DNA of 40,901 bases, taken from assembly GCA_944360115.1 (NCBI GenBank), contig CALVTH010000013.1, positions 1-40,901 on the forward strand, given 5' to 3'. A model generated the notes under the pieces. It did not search any database, was not told the DNA's origin, and worked only from the letters and a program-made list of their open reading frames with translations. The DNA is from an uncultured Clostridia bacterium (GTDB lineage Bacteria > Bacillota > Clostridia > Christensenellales > CAG-917). The position numbers and the translations under genes were made by a program. Position 1 is the stretch's first letter; each line of letters begins with the position of its first letter. Below are positions 16,503-23,575 of the stretch, piece after piece.

Positions 16503-17117
16503 TCAGCAGTCGTCGCGCGGCAAAGCGTCTGCGGCGCTCTCCGCGTCCGACGCGCGCGGCACGGGCGCCGCTGCGCACCCGACCGACGGCAGACGGTTCT
16601 CGCGTTGCTCGCGGACATATTCCGTGTTTTTTGCGCCGTACACCCTCAGCAGTCCCGCGCGGCGGAGAGTTTTCTCCAGCGCGACGGTGAGGGGCAGACC
16701 TATCAGCAGCACCACTATGCACTCCGAAGCCAGTATAAGCCCGAAGTTGAGCATATAAGCGGTGTCCGAGCCGTCCACCACCCATATCAGCGGCACCAGC
16801 AGGGCGTTGAGAAAGAGGGGCGGGAGCACGGCGAGAATCCTGTGACGGCGCAGAGCGTGAGTCAGCAGTGCGGCGATGAGCGTCGCCGTCGTGCCGAATA
16901 TGACATCGTATGTCGTCGAGAAAAAGAAGTTGGAGAGGAAACAGCCCACGGTCACCCCGATTATCGACTCCGGCATAAACAGCGGCAGCAACACGAGCGC
17001 TTCCGAAAGACGGAATTGCACGGGACCGAAAGATACGGGTTGCAGAACTGTGGCGAGCGCAAAATAGATTGCGGCGATGAGCGCGGAACGGGTGATGAAG
17101 AAAATGCGCGATTTCAA
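16503..17117 (-). CDS. queT: QueT-family queuosine-precursor (preQ1-type) transporter S component
   Basis: The protein has 204 residues with about five hydrophobic segments, as expected of an ECF-type substrate-binding membrane component. The family hallmark FGPVQFRLSEAL lies at 30-41, followed by LPLFMPESIIGVTVGCFLSN. QueT proteins import queuosine precursors, used to modify tRNA wobble position 34. The C-terminal ~40 residues after YGAKNTEYVREQ are extra and low in complexity. The start is TTG at 17117, six bases after GAGG. A preQ1-I-like riboswitch occupies the leader and its 3' end contains that GAGG, so precursor binding would block translation. ECF energising subunits are not in the window. 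Confidence 0.85.
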   Translation of the reverse strand: MKSRIFFITRSALIAAIYFALATVLQPVSFGPVQFRLSEALVLLPLFMPESIIGVTVGCFLSNFFFSTTYDVIFGTTATLIAALLTHALRRHRILAVLPPLFLNALLVPLIWVVDGSDTAYMLNFGLILASECIVVLLIGLPLTVALEKTLRRAGLLRVYGAKNTEYVREQRENRLPSVGCAAAPVPRASDAESAADALPRDDC

Positions 17118-17123
17118 AACAAG

Positions 17124-17162
17124 CCTCGGTTTTTTTTATTGATGGGTGTTGCCGTGACCATC
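17124..17162 (-). promoter_or_regulatory. preQ1-I riboswitch in the leader of the QueT-type gene
   Basis: Read on the minus strand: GATGG (17162-17158) pairs with CCATC (17145-17141), enclosing a loop TCACGGCAACAC. The tail AATAAAAAAAACCGAGG follows. Loop CGG (17154-17152) can pair with tail CCG (17129-17127), making the H-type pseudoknot. The segment order (short P1, loop ending GC-x-ACACCC, A-rich tail, pseudoknot strand, then Shine-Dalgarno) matches the preQ1-I class in spacing, including the loop C that reads the ligand. The GAGG ribosome-binding site directly follows and overlaps the pseudoknot strand, which predicts translational OFF control. The downstream gene is a queuosine-precursor transporter, the expected partner. 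Confidence 0.82.
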
Positions 17163-17225
17163 GGGGCTATGTTATCATACAATGTGCCTGAAAGCAAACG
17201 CTCAAGATATAATTTCGGAGGAAAT

Positions 17226-17708
17226 ATGATAAAATTCGAAGACTGCGACGCAATGAATTCGGCGTTCAACACGGGCGCGTTCGTGTGTTCGGGCGGCAAT
17301 GTTATGGTCGCAAGTTGGGGGTTTATCGGCACGATGTGGGGCAAAAAAGTCTTTGTTGCGCCGATTCGCGACAGCCGTTATACCAAAGAGAAAATCGACG
17401 CCACGGGCGAGTTCACCGTCAGCGTGCCGCGCGCGGGCGAAATGAAAAAGGAAATCGCCTTCTGCGGAAGCAAGAGCGGCCGCGACTACGACAAGTGGAA
17501 GGAGACGGGCATGAAAAAGGCGCCCGCCAGGGTCGCCGGCGAATGTGTCGTCGACGGGTGCGCCAGGTATTACGAATGTAAGGTAATCGGCGTGGTGCCC
17601 ATGGGCGCAATGGACCTCGCGTCCGTCGCGAAGTGGTACGCGACGCCCGACCTGCACAATTTCTATTTCGGCGAAATCGTCGCGGAGTACGATGAAAATC
17701 TGGGCTAA
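17226..17708 (+). CDS. Flavin reductase-like (FMN-binding split-barrel) protein
   Basis: The protein has 160 residues, typical of the short flavin reductase-like domain family in anaerobes. Characteristic features are the early GAFVCSGG-x-x-MVASWG stretch, where an N or S/T-rich strand normally precedes G-x-MTISWG, then GKKVFVAPIRDSRYTKEKID and a GEFTVSVP strand, followed by GRDYDKWKETG. Members bind FMN and act as NAD(P)H-linked flavin reductases or electron-transfer proteins; the partner here is unknown. ATG at 17226 has CGGAGG six bases upstream. It is divergent from the QueT-type gene, so the riboswitch and this promoter share a short spacer. Its 3' end overlaps the next small gene by 17 bp. 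Confidence 0.8.
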   Translation: MIKFEDCDAMNSAFNTGAFVCSGGNVMVASWGFIGTMWGKKVFVAPIRDSRYTKEKIDATGEFTVSVPRAGEMKKEIAFCGSKSGRDYDKWKETGMKKAPARVAGECVVDGCARYYECKVIGVVPMGAMDLASVAKWYATPDLHNFYFGEIVAEYDENLG

Positions 17709-18018
17709 GGTAATGCGCGCGGACAAAATTCTGCGAGATGTCGTTTACGAGGGCGAACAGCCCCCGTCCAAAAACGGCTTCCGCGACGCGGTGAGGGAGG
17801 TGTGTTATCTTCTCGATGTCTCCACCCCCGTGCTTTTGCCCGCCCATTACGAGCGGTTCGCTCAGTTCAACCGCGTGAAATTCCTGCCTTCCGATTTCAT
17901 CGAGGAGGTGGATTTCACCTCCTTTGTGCTCGAACGCGTCGCCGAGGAAAAGAAAAAGCCTTTCCCCGCGCCCGCGCGCCCTCTCCGCACGGAATTTTCG
18001 CCCCGCACGCGCAGGTGA
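17692..18018 (+). CDS. Conserved-looking small hypothetical protein
   Basis: The protein has 108 residues, is soluble, and has no signal peptide. It starts inside the end of the flavin reductase-like gene (17-bp overlap, different frame), which implies coupled translation. The sequence MKIWAKVMRADKILRDVVYE, then VCYLLDVSTPVLLPAHY and KFLPSDFIEEVDFTSFVLE, is amphipathic and looks like a real protein; similar short proteins occur in Clostridia without an assigned function. The C-terminal ~20 residues are basic and Pro-rich. Codon use matches the neighbours. I do not assign a function. Confidence 0.65.
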   Translation: MKIWAKVMRADKILRDVVYEGEQPPSKNGFRDAVREVCYLLDVSTPVLLPAHYERFAQFNRVKFLPSDFIEEVDFTSFVLERVAEEKKKPFPAPARPLRTEFSPRTRR

Positions 18019-18063
18019 TTCCGACCGTCGGACAAAATCTTTTCCGCCCCCGCGGATAATAAC

Positions 18064-18100
18064 TCCTCCCTTGCGGAAACTATCCGCGTCAAAGGGAGGA
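18064..18100 (+). promoter_or_regulatory. Hairpin that sequesters the spoVT ribosome-binding site
   Basis: TCCTCCCTT (18064-18072) pairs perfectly over 9 bp with AAGGGAGGA (18092-18100), which is the complete Shine-Dalgarno sequence of spoVT. Inside, GCGGA (18073-18077) pairs with TCCGC (18083-18087), stacking onto the outer stem on its 5' side with a short bulge on the other. The ATG follows 8 nt later. There is no T-run, so it is not a terminator. It predicts translational control of spoVT. A GATAAT element at 18055-18060 could be a promoter -10, which would start the transcript at the hairpin. Confidence 0.6.
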
Positions 18101-18108
18101 TTTTGCTT

Positions 18109-18630
18109 ATGTCGGATGTCGGCATAGTCCGCAGAATGGACGAACTCGGAAGAATTGTCATCCCCAAGGAACTGCGTCGGTCGTTGCGTTTGCGCGAGGG
18201 CGACGAAATGGAGATTTTCCCCGAGGGCGAACTCATCGTCATAAGAAAACACATGCGACTCAACGGCTTTGCCGAGGCGGTGGAAGGCGTTGTGCGCGCG
18301 CTTGCCGCAAGCACGGGGTGCGGAGCGTTTGCCGTGTGCGCCGACTGCGTCATAGCCGCCGCGGGCAGACACTCCCGCGAGTTGCTGTCCAAGCGCGTCT
18401 CCGAGAAATTCGCCGCGGCGGCGGGAGCGCGCAAGCCCGTGGTTTTCCCCGCGGGACAATCCGTCGAAATCGCCGAAGGCGAGCCGCTCGACTGCGGCTG
18501 CGCCGTGACCGCGATCGTGCAGGCGGGCGATGTCATCGGCGCGGTGGCGTTGCTCGGCGCGGACGCCGGCAGACAGTCGGAGCTGCTGTCCTTTGCGGCT
18601 TCCGCGCTGTCCTCGCTGGGGGAAGCGTGA
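18109..18630 (+). CDS. spoVT: Stage V sporulation protein T, AbrB-family regulator
   Basis: The protein has 173 residues (B. subtilis SpoVT 178). The N-terminal AbrB swapped-hairpin DNA-binding domain reads GIVRRMDELGRIVIPKELRR, then LREGDEMEIFPEGELIVIRK. A GAF-like domain covers about residues 55-170, with the Cys-rich ASTGCGAFAVCADC. SpoVT controls forespore (sigma-G) genes during endospore maturation. ATG at 18109 is 8 nt after AAGGGAGGA; the upstream in-frame TTG would leave only 2 nt. Its stop overlaps the GTG of the next gene (GTGA). The order spoVT, yabM-type flippase, mazG matches Bacillus. The ribosome-binding site is buried in a hairpin. Confidence 0.93.
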   Translation: MSDVGIVRRMDELGRIVIPKELRRSLRLREGDEMEIFPEGELIVIRKHMRLNGFAEAVEGVVRALAASTGCGAFAVCADCVIAAAGRHSRELLSKRVSEKFAAAAGARKPVVFPAGQSVEIAEGEPLDCGCAVTAIVQAGDVIGAVALLGADAGRQSELLSFAASALSSLGEA

Positions 18631-20210
18631 GGGCGCGCGGCGCGGCCGTCGGCGGGGGCAAACTCGTCGGCGGCGCGGCAATTCTCGCCGCGGGAAGCAT
18701 AATCGCCAAGATAATAGGCGCGTTTTACCGCGTGCCTCTCACCAACATACTCGGCGCGGAAGGCATAGGTATGTACCAGCTGGTCTTTCCCGTTTTCGCG
18801 CTGTTCACCACTTTGTCGTCGTCGGGCATACCCGTCGCCCTGTCCCGCATAGTCGCCGAAAAAAAAGCGGCGGGGCAGGAGACCAAAAAATATCTCGTGT
18901 CAGCCCTGTTGTCCCTGCTTGCCGTGTCGGCGTTGTCGGGCATACTGATAGCGTCGCTGTCGGGTGTGTTGGCGCGCCTGCAAGGCAATCCGTCGACGGC
19001 TTCGGGTTATGTCGTCGTCGCGCCCGCCGTGTTCTTCGTGGGCGCAATCGCCGCCTTCCGCGGGTGGTTTCAGGGCGAAATGTATATGGTGCCCACCGCG
19101 GTATCCAATGTCATCGAACAGGTGGTCAAACTGGGCGCGGGAATAGGGCTTGCCCTTGCGCTTGCGGACAGGGGCGTGGTCGCCGCGGTGTGCGGCGCGC
19201 TGCTCGGGGTCACGCTGTCCGAGGCGGTGGCGGCGGTGTATCTCACGATAGTCTATGCCGTCCGTTCCCGCCGCCGTCCCGCGCGCGAATGTCTGCGGCT
19301 CAGCAAGGACGAAGCCCGCGGGATGTTCCGCGTGGCGTTCCCGTTCGCGTTGCTCGGGGTAATTATGCCTTTGGGCACATTTCTCGACAGTTTAATCATA
19401 GTGAACGCACTCGGCTGGGGCGGCGTCGCAACGGAAGCCGCCACCGCGCAGTACGGATTGTACAGCGGACCCGTGGCGTCCCTCGTCAACGCGCCCGTCA
19501 TCGCCATAATGTCGCTCGCCATGGCGGTGGTTCCGTCGGTGTCGCTTTCGCGTGCGGACAGGGATGTCGCCGCCGTAATCGCAAAGAGCAGAATGAGCAT
19601 AAAACTGGTTTATCTGGTGGGTGTGCCCGCCGCGCTTTTCTTCGTGCTTTTCGGCGGGAGTATTCTCTCCGTACTGTATCCCGCCTTGCCCGCCGACAGT
19701 GTTGCGCTTGCGGCAAACCTGTTGTCCGTGCAGGCGCTCGGGGTTGTGCTGGTGGGAGCGACTCAGATATATATTTCGCTTCTACAAGGACTTGACAGAA
19801 CATTTTCGGCGGTTAAAAGTCTTTTTGTTGCGCTTGTCGTCAAGGTGGCGTTGTCGCTTGTGCTTGTGCGTTATATGGGAATAATAGGCGCGTCGGTGGC
19901 ATCCGTGGCGATGAGCGCCGTGTCGCTCGTGTTGCTAGGGGTGTCGTTCAGGCGCCTTACGGACATCCACGAGGAAAAAAGTATTGCAAAAGTCTTGTCG
20001 GCAGGTGTTATAATGGCTCTTGCAGGAATAACCGTGCGCGAGTATGTCCCCGCGGGCGTCGCCGCTGTCGCGGCGGGCGCGGCGGTGTGCGCCGTGGCGT
20101 ATGTATGGCTGACGACGCTTTTCGGGGTTTTCTCCGAGGACGAGCTGCGTTCGCTTCCTTTCGGGAGCAAGTTCGTAAGGTTCAGGCGTGCGGTGCGATT
20201 CTGGGATTAG
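18627..20210 (+). CDS. Polysaccharide-type MOP-family flippase (YabM/SpoVB-like)
   Basis: The protein has 527 residues with about 14 membrane helices. It opens with GGAAILAAGSIIAKIIGAFY followed by RVPLTNILGAEGIGMYQLVF, the family signature of SpoVB/YabM/MurJ-type lipid-linked oligosaccharide flippases of Bacillota. Later segments include FRGWFQGEMYMVPTAVSNV and VEQ-type helices. Likely role: moving a lipid-linked cell-wall or polysaccharide precursor across the membrane; its location downstream of spoVT matches B. subtilis yabM. GTG at 18627 is chosen because it overlaps the spoVT stop, follows GGGGGAAG, and places the first membrane helix near the N-terminus. A longer open frame reaching back inside spoVT is an artefact. 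Confidence 0.88.
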   Translation: MRARGAAVGGGKLVGGAAILAAGSIIAKIIGAFYRVPLTNILGAEGIGMYQLVFPVFALFTTLSSSGIPVALSRIVAEKKAAGQETKKYLVSALLSLLAVSALSGILIASLSGVLARLQGNPSTASGYVVVAPAVFFVGAIAAFRGWFQGEMYMVPTAVSNVIEQVVKLGAGIGLALALADRGVVAAVCGALLGVTLSEAVAAVYLTIVYAVRSRRRPARECLRLSKDEARGMFRVAFPFALLGVIMPLGTFLDSLIIVNALGWGGVATEAATAQYGLYSGPVASLVNAPVIAIMSLAMAVVPSVSLSRADRDVAAVIAKSRMSIKLVYLVGVPAALFFVLFGGSILSVLYPALPADSVALAANLLSVQALGVVLVGATQIYISLLQGLDRTFSAVKSLFVALVVKVALSLVLVRYMGIIGASVASVAMSAVSLVLLGVSFRRLTDIHEEKSIAKVLSAGVIMALAGITVREYVPAGVAAVAAGAAVCAVAYVWLTTLFGVFSEDELRSLPFGSKFVRFRRAVRFWD

Positions 20211-20222
20211 CGGAGGCGCATT

Positions 20223-21338
20223 ATGGCACGAAGAAAACGCTCGGACGAAACAAACTCCGAAATGGCGACGGCGGGTTGCACGGCGACGGCAAAGCCGTTC
20301 GCCGAGTCCACTCAGTATTACATAGCGGGCGATTTGCTCGACGATTTCGTCTTTGTCAACAAGAGAATACCCCTTCTCGTCGCGGGGGTGACCGAGGAGA
20401 ATTTCGACGCCGTGCGGGCGCGGCTTTCCGATTTGTACGGCGAACACAAAACGGTGTGCGTGTGCAACGAGAGCGGCGTGCGGGAATGTGCGCTGTCGCA
20501 GTTGCCAAGGGGCGACTACGAATATCTCCGTTTCGGTGGCAAACGGCTGACGGCGCGCAGACGCTTCGATTTCTCGGATCTCGTCGAGATTATGGAAGGG
20601 CTGCGCGGAGAAGGCGGTTGCGAATGGGACAGGGCTCAGACCCACGAGTCCATACGCATAAACCTCATTGAGGAGGCGTACGAGCTCGTCGACGCAATCG
20701 ACAGCCGTTCCCGCGATATGATGCTCGAAGAGGCGGGCGATGTGCTTTTGCAGGCGGTGTTCCACACGCAGATAGCCCGCGACGAGGGCGATTTCGGTTA
20801 CGGCGATATGCTCACAGCGCTTTGTCGCAAACTGCTTGACAGACACACCCACATTTTCGGCGGCAATCACGCCGACAACGCCGAGCAGGCGCTCGGATTC
20901 TGGAACGCCGCCAAACAGAAAGAAAAGAAATACACTTCGTCCGCCGACGCGATGAACCGCGTGCCGCGCAATCTTCCCGCTTTGCTTTATGCCGAGAAAA
21001 TCCAGAAGATAGCAAAAAAGAGCGGCTACGACTTCGAGACCGTCGGAGACGCCGCGGGCAAGGTCGACGAGGAACTGAGGGAACTGCTTGCCGCTCCCGC
21101 CGACAAACGCGTGGAAGAAGCGGGCGATTTGCTGTTCGCCGCCGTCAACGCCGTGCGACTTCTCGGCGTCGAACCCGAAATGGCGCTCCGCGCCGCTTCC
21201 GAGAAATTCGAAAGGCGGTTTGCCGCCGCCGAGCAACTGGCGGCCGACAAGGGCAAAAAACTCGCCGATTGCACGACCGACGAACTGGAAGAAATGTGGC
21301 AGGCTGCAAAGAAATCCGAAAAAGACACGGACAGATAA
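20223..21338 (+). CDS. mazG: MazG-type nucleoside triphosphate pyrophosphohydrolase with vestigial methylase half-domain
   Basis: The protein has 371 residues. The MazG part (about 115-371) has two repeats. The first carries the metal motif IEEAYEL (Glu150, Glu151, Glu154) and EEAGDVLLQ (Glu170, Asp173), and the hallmark HTHIFGG and RVPRNLPALLYAEKIQKIA follow. The second repeat (VDEELREL, VEEAGDLLFAAVN) is also intact. The enzyme hydrolyses (d)NTPs to monophosphates and is thought to clean the nucleotide pool. Residues 48-104 (PLLVAGVTEENFDAVRARLS onward) look like the C-terminal subdomain of the tetrapyrrole methylase fused to MazG in B. subtilis YabN; the SAM-binding half is gone. It shares the spoVT operon and ends overlapping dusB (TAATG). 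Confidence 0.9.
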   Translation: MARRKRSDETNSEMATAGCTATAKPFAESTQYYIAGDLLDDFVFVNKRIPLLVAGVTEENFDAVRARLSDLYGEHKTVCVCNESGVRECALSQLPRGDYEYLRFGGKRLTARRRFDFSDLVEIMEGLRGEGGCEWDRAQTHESIRINLIEEAYELVDAIDSRSRDMMLEEAGDVLLQAVFHTQIARDEGDFGYGDMLTALCRKLLDRHTHIFGGNHADNAEQALGFWNAAKQKEKKYTSSADAMNRVPRNLPALLYAEKIQKIAKKSGYDFETVGDAAGKVDEELRELLAAPADKRVEEAGDLLFAAVNAVRLLGVEPEMALRAASEKFERRFAAAEQLAADKGKKLADCTTDELEEMWQAAKKSEKDTDR

Positions 21339-22339
21339 TGGATTTCTGCGGCATAAAGACGACTTCGAGATTTTTCCTTGCGCCGCTTGCGGGCTACACC
21401 GACGCGGGGTTCAGAGCGCTTGCCGTCGAAAACGGCGCCGCGCTCACTTACACTGAAATGGTCAGCGCAAAGGGTATGTGTTACGGCTCTCCGGGGACGG
21501 AGGCTTTGCTGTATGTTACCCCCGCCGAGAAGACCGTCGCCGTCCAGCTGTTCGGCAGCGACCCCGAGTTCATGCGCCGTGCGGCGAGCGACCGAAGGCT
21601 CGCGAGCTTCGACATCGTGGACATCAATATGGGATGTCCGGTGAAAAAAATCTTTTCGAGCGGAGACGGCAGCGCGCTGATGAAGGACTCCGCGCTCATC
21701 GAGGATGTGGTGAGGGCGACCGTTGAGGGCGCTAAAAAACCCGTCACAGTGAAAATGCGCGCGGGAATAACCGTCGGCGAGACCGTCGCGGTGAAATGCG
21801 CCGAAGCGGCGGTGCGCGGCGGCGCGGCGGCGATTGCCGTGCACCCGCGCTACCGTGAACAAATGTACGGAGGAAGCGCCGACCACACGGTGACGGCGGC
21901 GGTAAAGGAGGCTGTCGGCGTGCCCGTAATCGCAAGCGGCGACATAACCGACGCGGAGAGTTTCCTCCGCATTAAAAACGAAAGCAAAGCCGACTTTTTC
22001 ATGATAGGTCGCGGCGCGCTGGGCAGACCGTGGATATTTCGCGCGCTTGCCGAAACGGACTCGGTGGCATCAGAACAAGGCGACGCCGTCGCGCTCGCCG
22101 CGTCGAAAGAGATTTTCGACCGTGTGCGCGTGAAATTCGACGCGTTAGATGCCGTAAAACGCCACCTGTCGACCTTGCTGGAGGTGTTGCCGCCGAAAGC
22201 TGCGGCAAACAGTATGAAACTGCATTTGTGCCGTTACGCCACGGGGACGCCGAACGCAAAACGCGTGCGCGAGGAAGTGGTGTCGGCAACGACTCCCGAC
22301 CAGATCGTCGCCGTCGCCGAGAAATATCTCCGCCGCTGA
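21338..22339 (+). CDS. dusB: tRNA-dihydrouridine synthase (DusB type)
   Basis: The protein has 333 residues. This FMN-dependent enzyme reduces uridines in the tRNA D-loop. Features: an FLAPLAGYTDAGFR start (13-26), VQLFGSDP, the catalytic NMGCPVKK with Cys100, VKMRAGITVG, the loop HPRYREQMYGGSADH, phosphate-binding IASGDI and MIGRGALGRPWIF, and a helical C-terminal domain. ATG at 21338 overlaps the mazG stop by one base (TAATG), so it is the last gene of the spoVT-yabM-mazG-dusB unit. In Bacillus dusB lies elsewhere, so this is a lineage-specific arrangement, in place of yabO. Confidence 0.93.
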   Translation: MDFCGIKTTSRFFLAPLAGYTDAGFRALAVENGAALTYTEMVSAKGMCYGSPGTEALLYVTPAEKTVAVQLFGSDPEFMRRAASDRRLASFDIVDINMGCPVKKIFSSGDGSALMKDSALIEDVVRATVEGAKKPVTVKMRAGITVGETVAVKCAEAAVRGGAAAIAVHPRYREQMYGGSADHTVTAAVKEAVGVPVIASGDITDAESFLRIKNESKADFFMIGRGALGRPWIFRALAETDSVASEQGDAVALAASKEIFDRVRVKFDALDAVKRHLSTLLEVLPPKAAANSMKLHLCRYATGTPNAKRVREEVVSATTPDQIVAVAEKYLRR

Positions 22340-22486
22340 CCGCGGCAGACCGCAGGGCGAGACTGCCCGTCGTTATGCGCGGTGTGCGACTGTCGGCGTG
22401 CCGTGCGGTGTGCGGCGTGGAAGACTTATCGGTCCCGCGGGAAAACCGTCGGGATTCCGCGGCGGAAAATCCCGTTGCGTGACGAC

Positions 22487-22510
22487 ACCGCCCGCTTTTG
22501 CGGTGGCGGT
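22487..22510 (+). promoter_or_regulatory. Hairpin just upstream of the trmL start
   Basis: ACCGCC (22487-22492) pairs with GGCGGT (22505-22510) and CGC (22493-22495) with GCG (22500-22502) around TTTT. It ends 14 bp before the ATG, and no Shine-Dalgarno sequence is visible between them. It may be a terminator of the dusB operon without a T-tract, or a control hairpin for trmL. A second hairpin with CGGGATT/AATCCCG arms lies at about 22450-22475. Confidence 0.4.
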
Positions 22511-22524
22511 CCGAAAAATTCACT

Positions 22525-23085
22525 ATGTTTAATATCGTTTTGGTGGAACCCGAAATCCCGCAGAACACGGGAAATATCGTGAGGACCGCGGCGGCGACGG
22601 GATGCAAGGTGCATCTGGTGAGACCGCTGGGGTTCGACATCTCCGACCGTGCGCTCAAACGCGCGGGGTTGGATTATTGGCGCCTTGCCGATTTCGAGGT
22701 GTACGACAGTCTTGCCGATTTCTTCGGTCGCAACGCCGCAGGCAGAGTCGTCGAGGCGGACGGCAGCTTCGTCGTGACACCCGCCGCCGAGGGCGAAACT
22801 TCCTTTTACTTCTGTTCCACCAAGGCGGCGCGCCGATATGACGCTCCGTCTTTCCGCGAGGGAGATTTCCTGTTGTTCGGCAAGGAAACCAAGGGCTTGC
22901 CCGAGGAACTTTTGCGGAAAAATTATGAAAACACGATTCGTATTCCAATGCGCGCCGAGGCGCGTTCGCTCAATCTCTCCAACTCCGTTGCCATAGTCGT
23001 CTACGAAGCCTTGCGGCAAAACGGCTTTCCCGCGCTCGCCGCGGGCGGCACGCTGAGGGGCGTGTCCGACAACATATTTGCCTGA
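22525..23085 (+). CDS. trmL: tRNA (cytidine/uridine-34-2'-O)-methyltransferase (SPOUT family)
   Basis: The protein has 186 residues, slightly longer than the ~155 of E. coli TrmL. It 2'-O-methylates the wobble base of tRNA-Leu isoacceptors. Motifs of the knotted SPOUT fold are present: VEPEIPQNTGNIVRTAA (7-23), LFGKETKGLPEELL, and the knot IRIPMRAEARSLNLSNSVAI. ATG at 22525 gives the exact family N-terminus; no good ribosome-binding site precedes it (only GAAAAATTC), so translation may be weak or leaderless. It has its own strong terminator downstream and lies between dusB and a regulator remnant, so three tRNA-modification functions (queT, dusB, trmL) occur within 6 kb. Confidence 0.9.
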   Translation: MFNIVLVEPEIPQNTGNIVRTAAATGCKVHLVRPLGFDISDRALKRAGLDYWRLADFEVYDSLADFFGRNAAGRVVEADGSFVVTPAAEGETSFYFCSTKAARRYDAPSFREGDFLLFGKETKGLPEELLRKNYENTIRIPMRAEARSLNLSNSVAIVVYEALRQNGFPALAAGGTLRGVSDNIFA

Positions 23086-23099
23086 ACTTCCGCACAATG

Positions 23100-23130
23100 A
23101 AACACGACTCCGTTCGGCAGTCGTGTTTTT
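23100..23130 (+). terminator. Intrinsic terminator after trmL
   Basis: AAACACGACT (23100-23109) pairs perfectly with AGTCGTGTTT (23119-23128), and the 3' arm runs on into T residues. The 10-bp stem and T-tract 15 bp after the stop make a clear rho-independent terminator. Confidence 0.9.
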
Positions 23131-23139
23131 GCCGGTTGA

Positions 23140-23280
23140 AAAGATTTCGGCGACTTGTCGCTCTCAAATGCCAGCATCAGTTATTGGGAAACGGGCAAGC
23201 AGGAGCCTACGGCTTCGGCTATCTTCAAATTGACGCAATATTTCGATGTGAGCGCCGACTATCTTCTGGGTTTGCGGTAG
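23140..23280 (+). pseudogene. C-terminal fragment of an XRE/Cro-type HTH repressor
   Basis: The frame ending in TAG at 23278-23280 reads LSNASISYWETGKQEPTASA, then IFKLTQYFDVSADYLLGL and Arg-stop. This is the recognition helix and last helices of a Cro/CI-type regulator, where S-x-ISYWE-x-G-x-x-EPTASAI and F-x-VS-x-DYLLG are family hallmarks. Upstream in the same frame a TGA (23137-23139) and the trmL terminator remove the first ~25 residues, so no start exists. It is a 5'-truncated relic, probably made by a deletion joining it to trmL. Domain identification is strong, but function is lost. Confidence 0.75.
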
Positions 23281-23480
23281 TCGGCGGTTGCGTTCGGCGC
23301 GGGTGCGGGAGGGCGATGCACTTCGTGGCTGCGCGGATTTCGTGTTGCCTGTTTGCCGGTGTTTACAGCGAAAGCACGATTCGTATACCGATATAACGCA
23401 CGATAAGTGTTTTATACCTGCGGTTTCGAGCGTTTGGCGGTTTTTTGTGGCCTTTCGGGCGTAGGAGCGGGCGCGGGGCA
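23281..23480. other. Intergenic region, no gene recognised
   Basis: This lies between the regulator remnant and the TM2 promoter. No good frame with a start and ribosome-binding site was seen, and no strong hairpin was noticed. Confidence 0.4.
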
Positions 23481-23509
23481 TTGACATACCTTTCACCGTA
23501 GCGTATCAT
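23481..23509 (+). promoter_or_regulatory. Sigma-A type promoter for the TM2-domain gene
   Basis: A perfect TTGACA (23481-23486), a 17-bp spacer and TATCAT (23504-23509). The leader would be about 60 nt to the ATG at 23576. Confidence 0.75.
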
Positions 23510-23575
23510 AATATCGGTGGAATATCGACGAAATTCGACGGGCGCCCGGCGTGCGGCGCCTGCGTGGGAGGAATT

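Noticed and set aside
16380..17225. Upstream extension of the flavin reductase frame
   Set aside because: It runs antisense through the QueT-type gene and riboswitch; the ATG at 17226 has CGGAGG and the family N-terminus.
18318..18626. N-terminal extension of the flippase frame back into spoVT
   Set aside because: It is out of frame with spoVT and Arg-rich. The GTG at 18627 overlaps the spoVT stop, has a ribosome-binding site and starts the family sequence.
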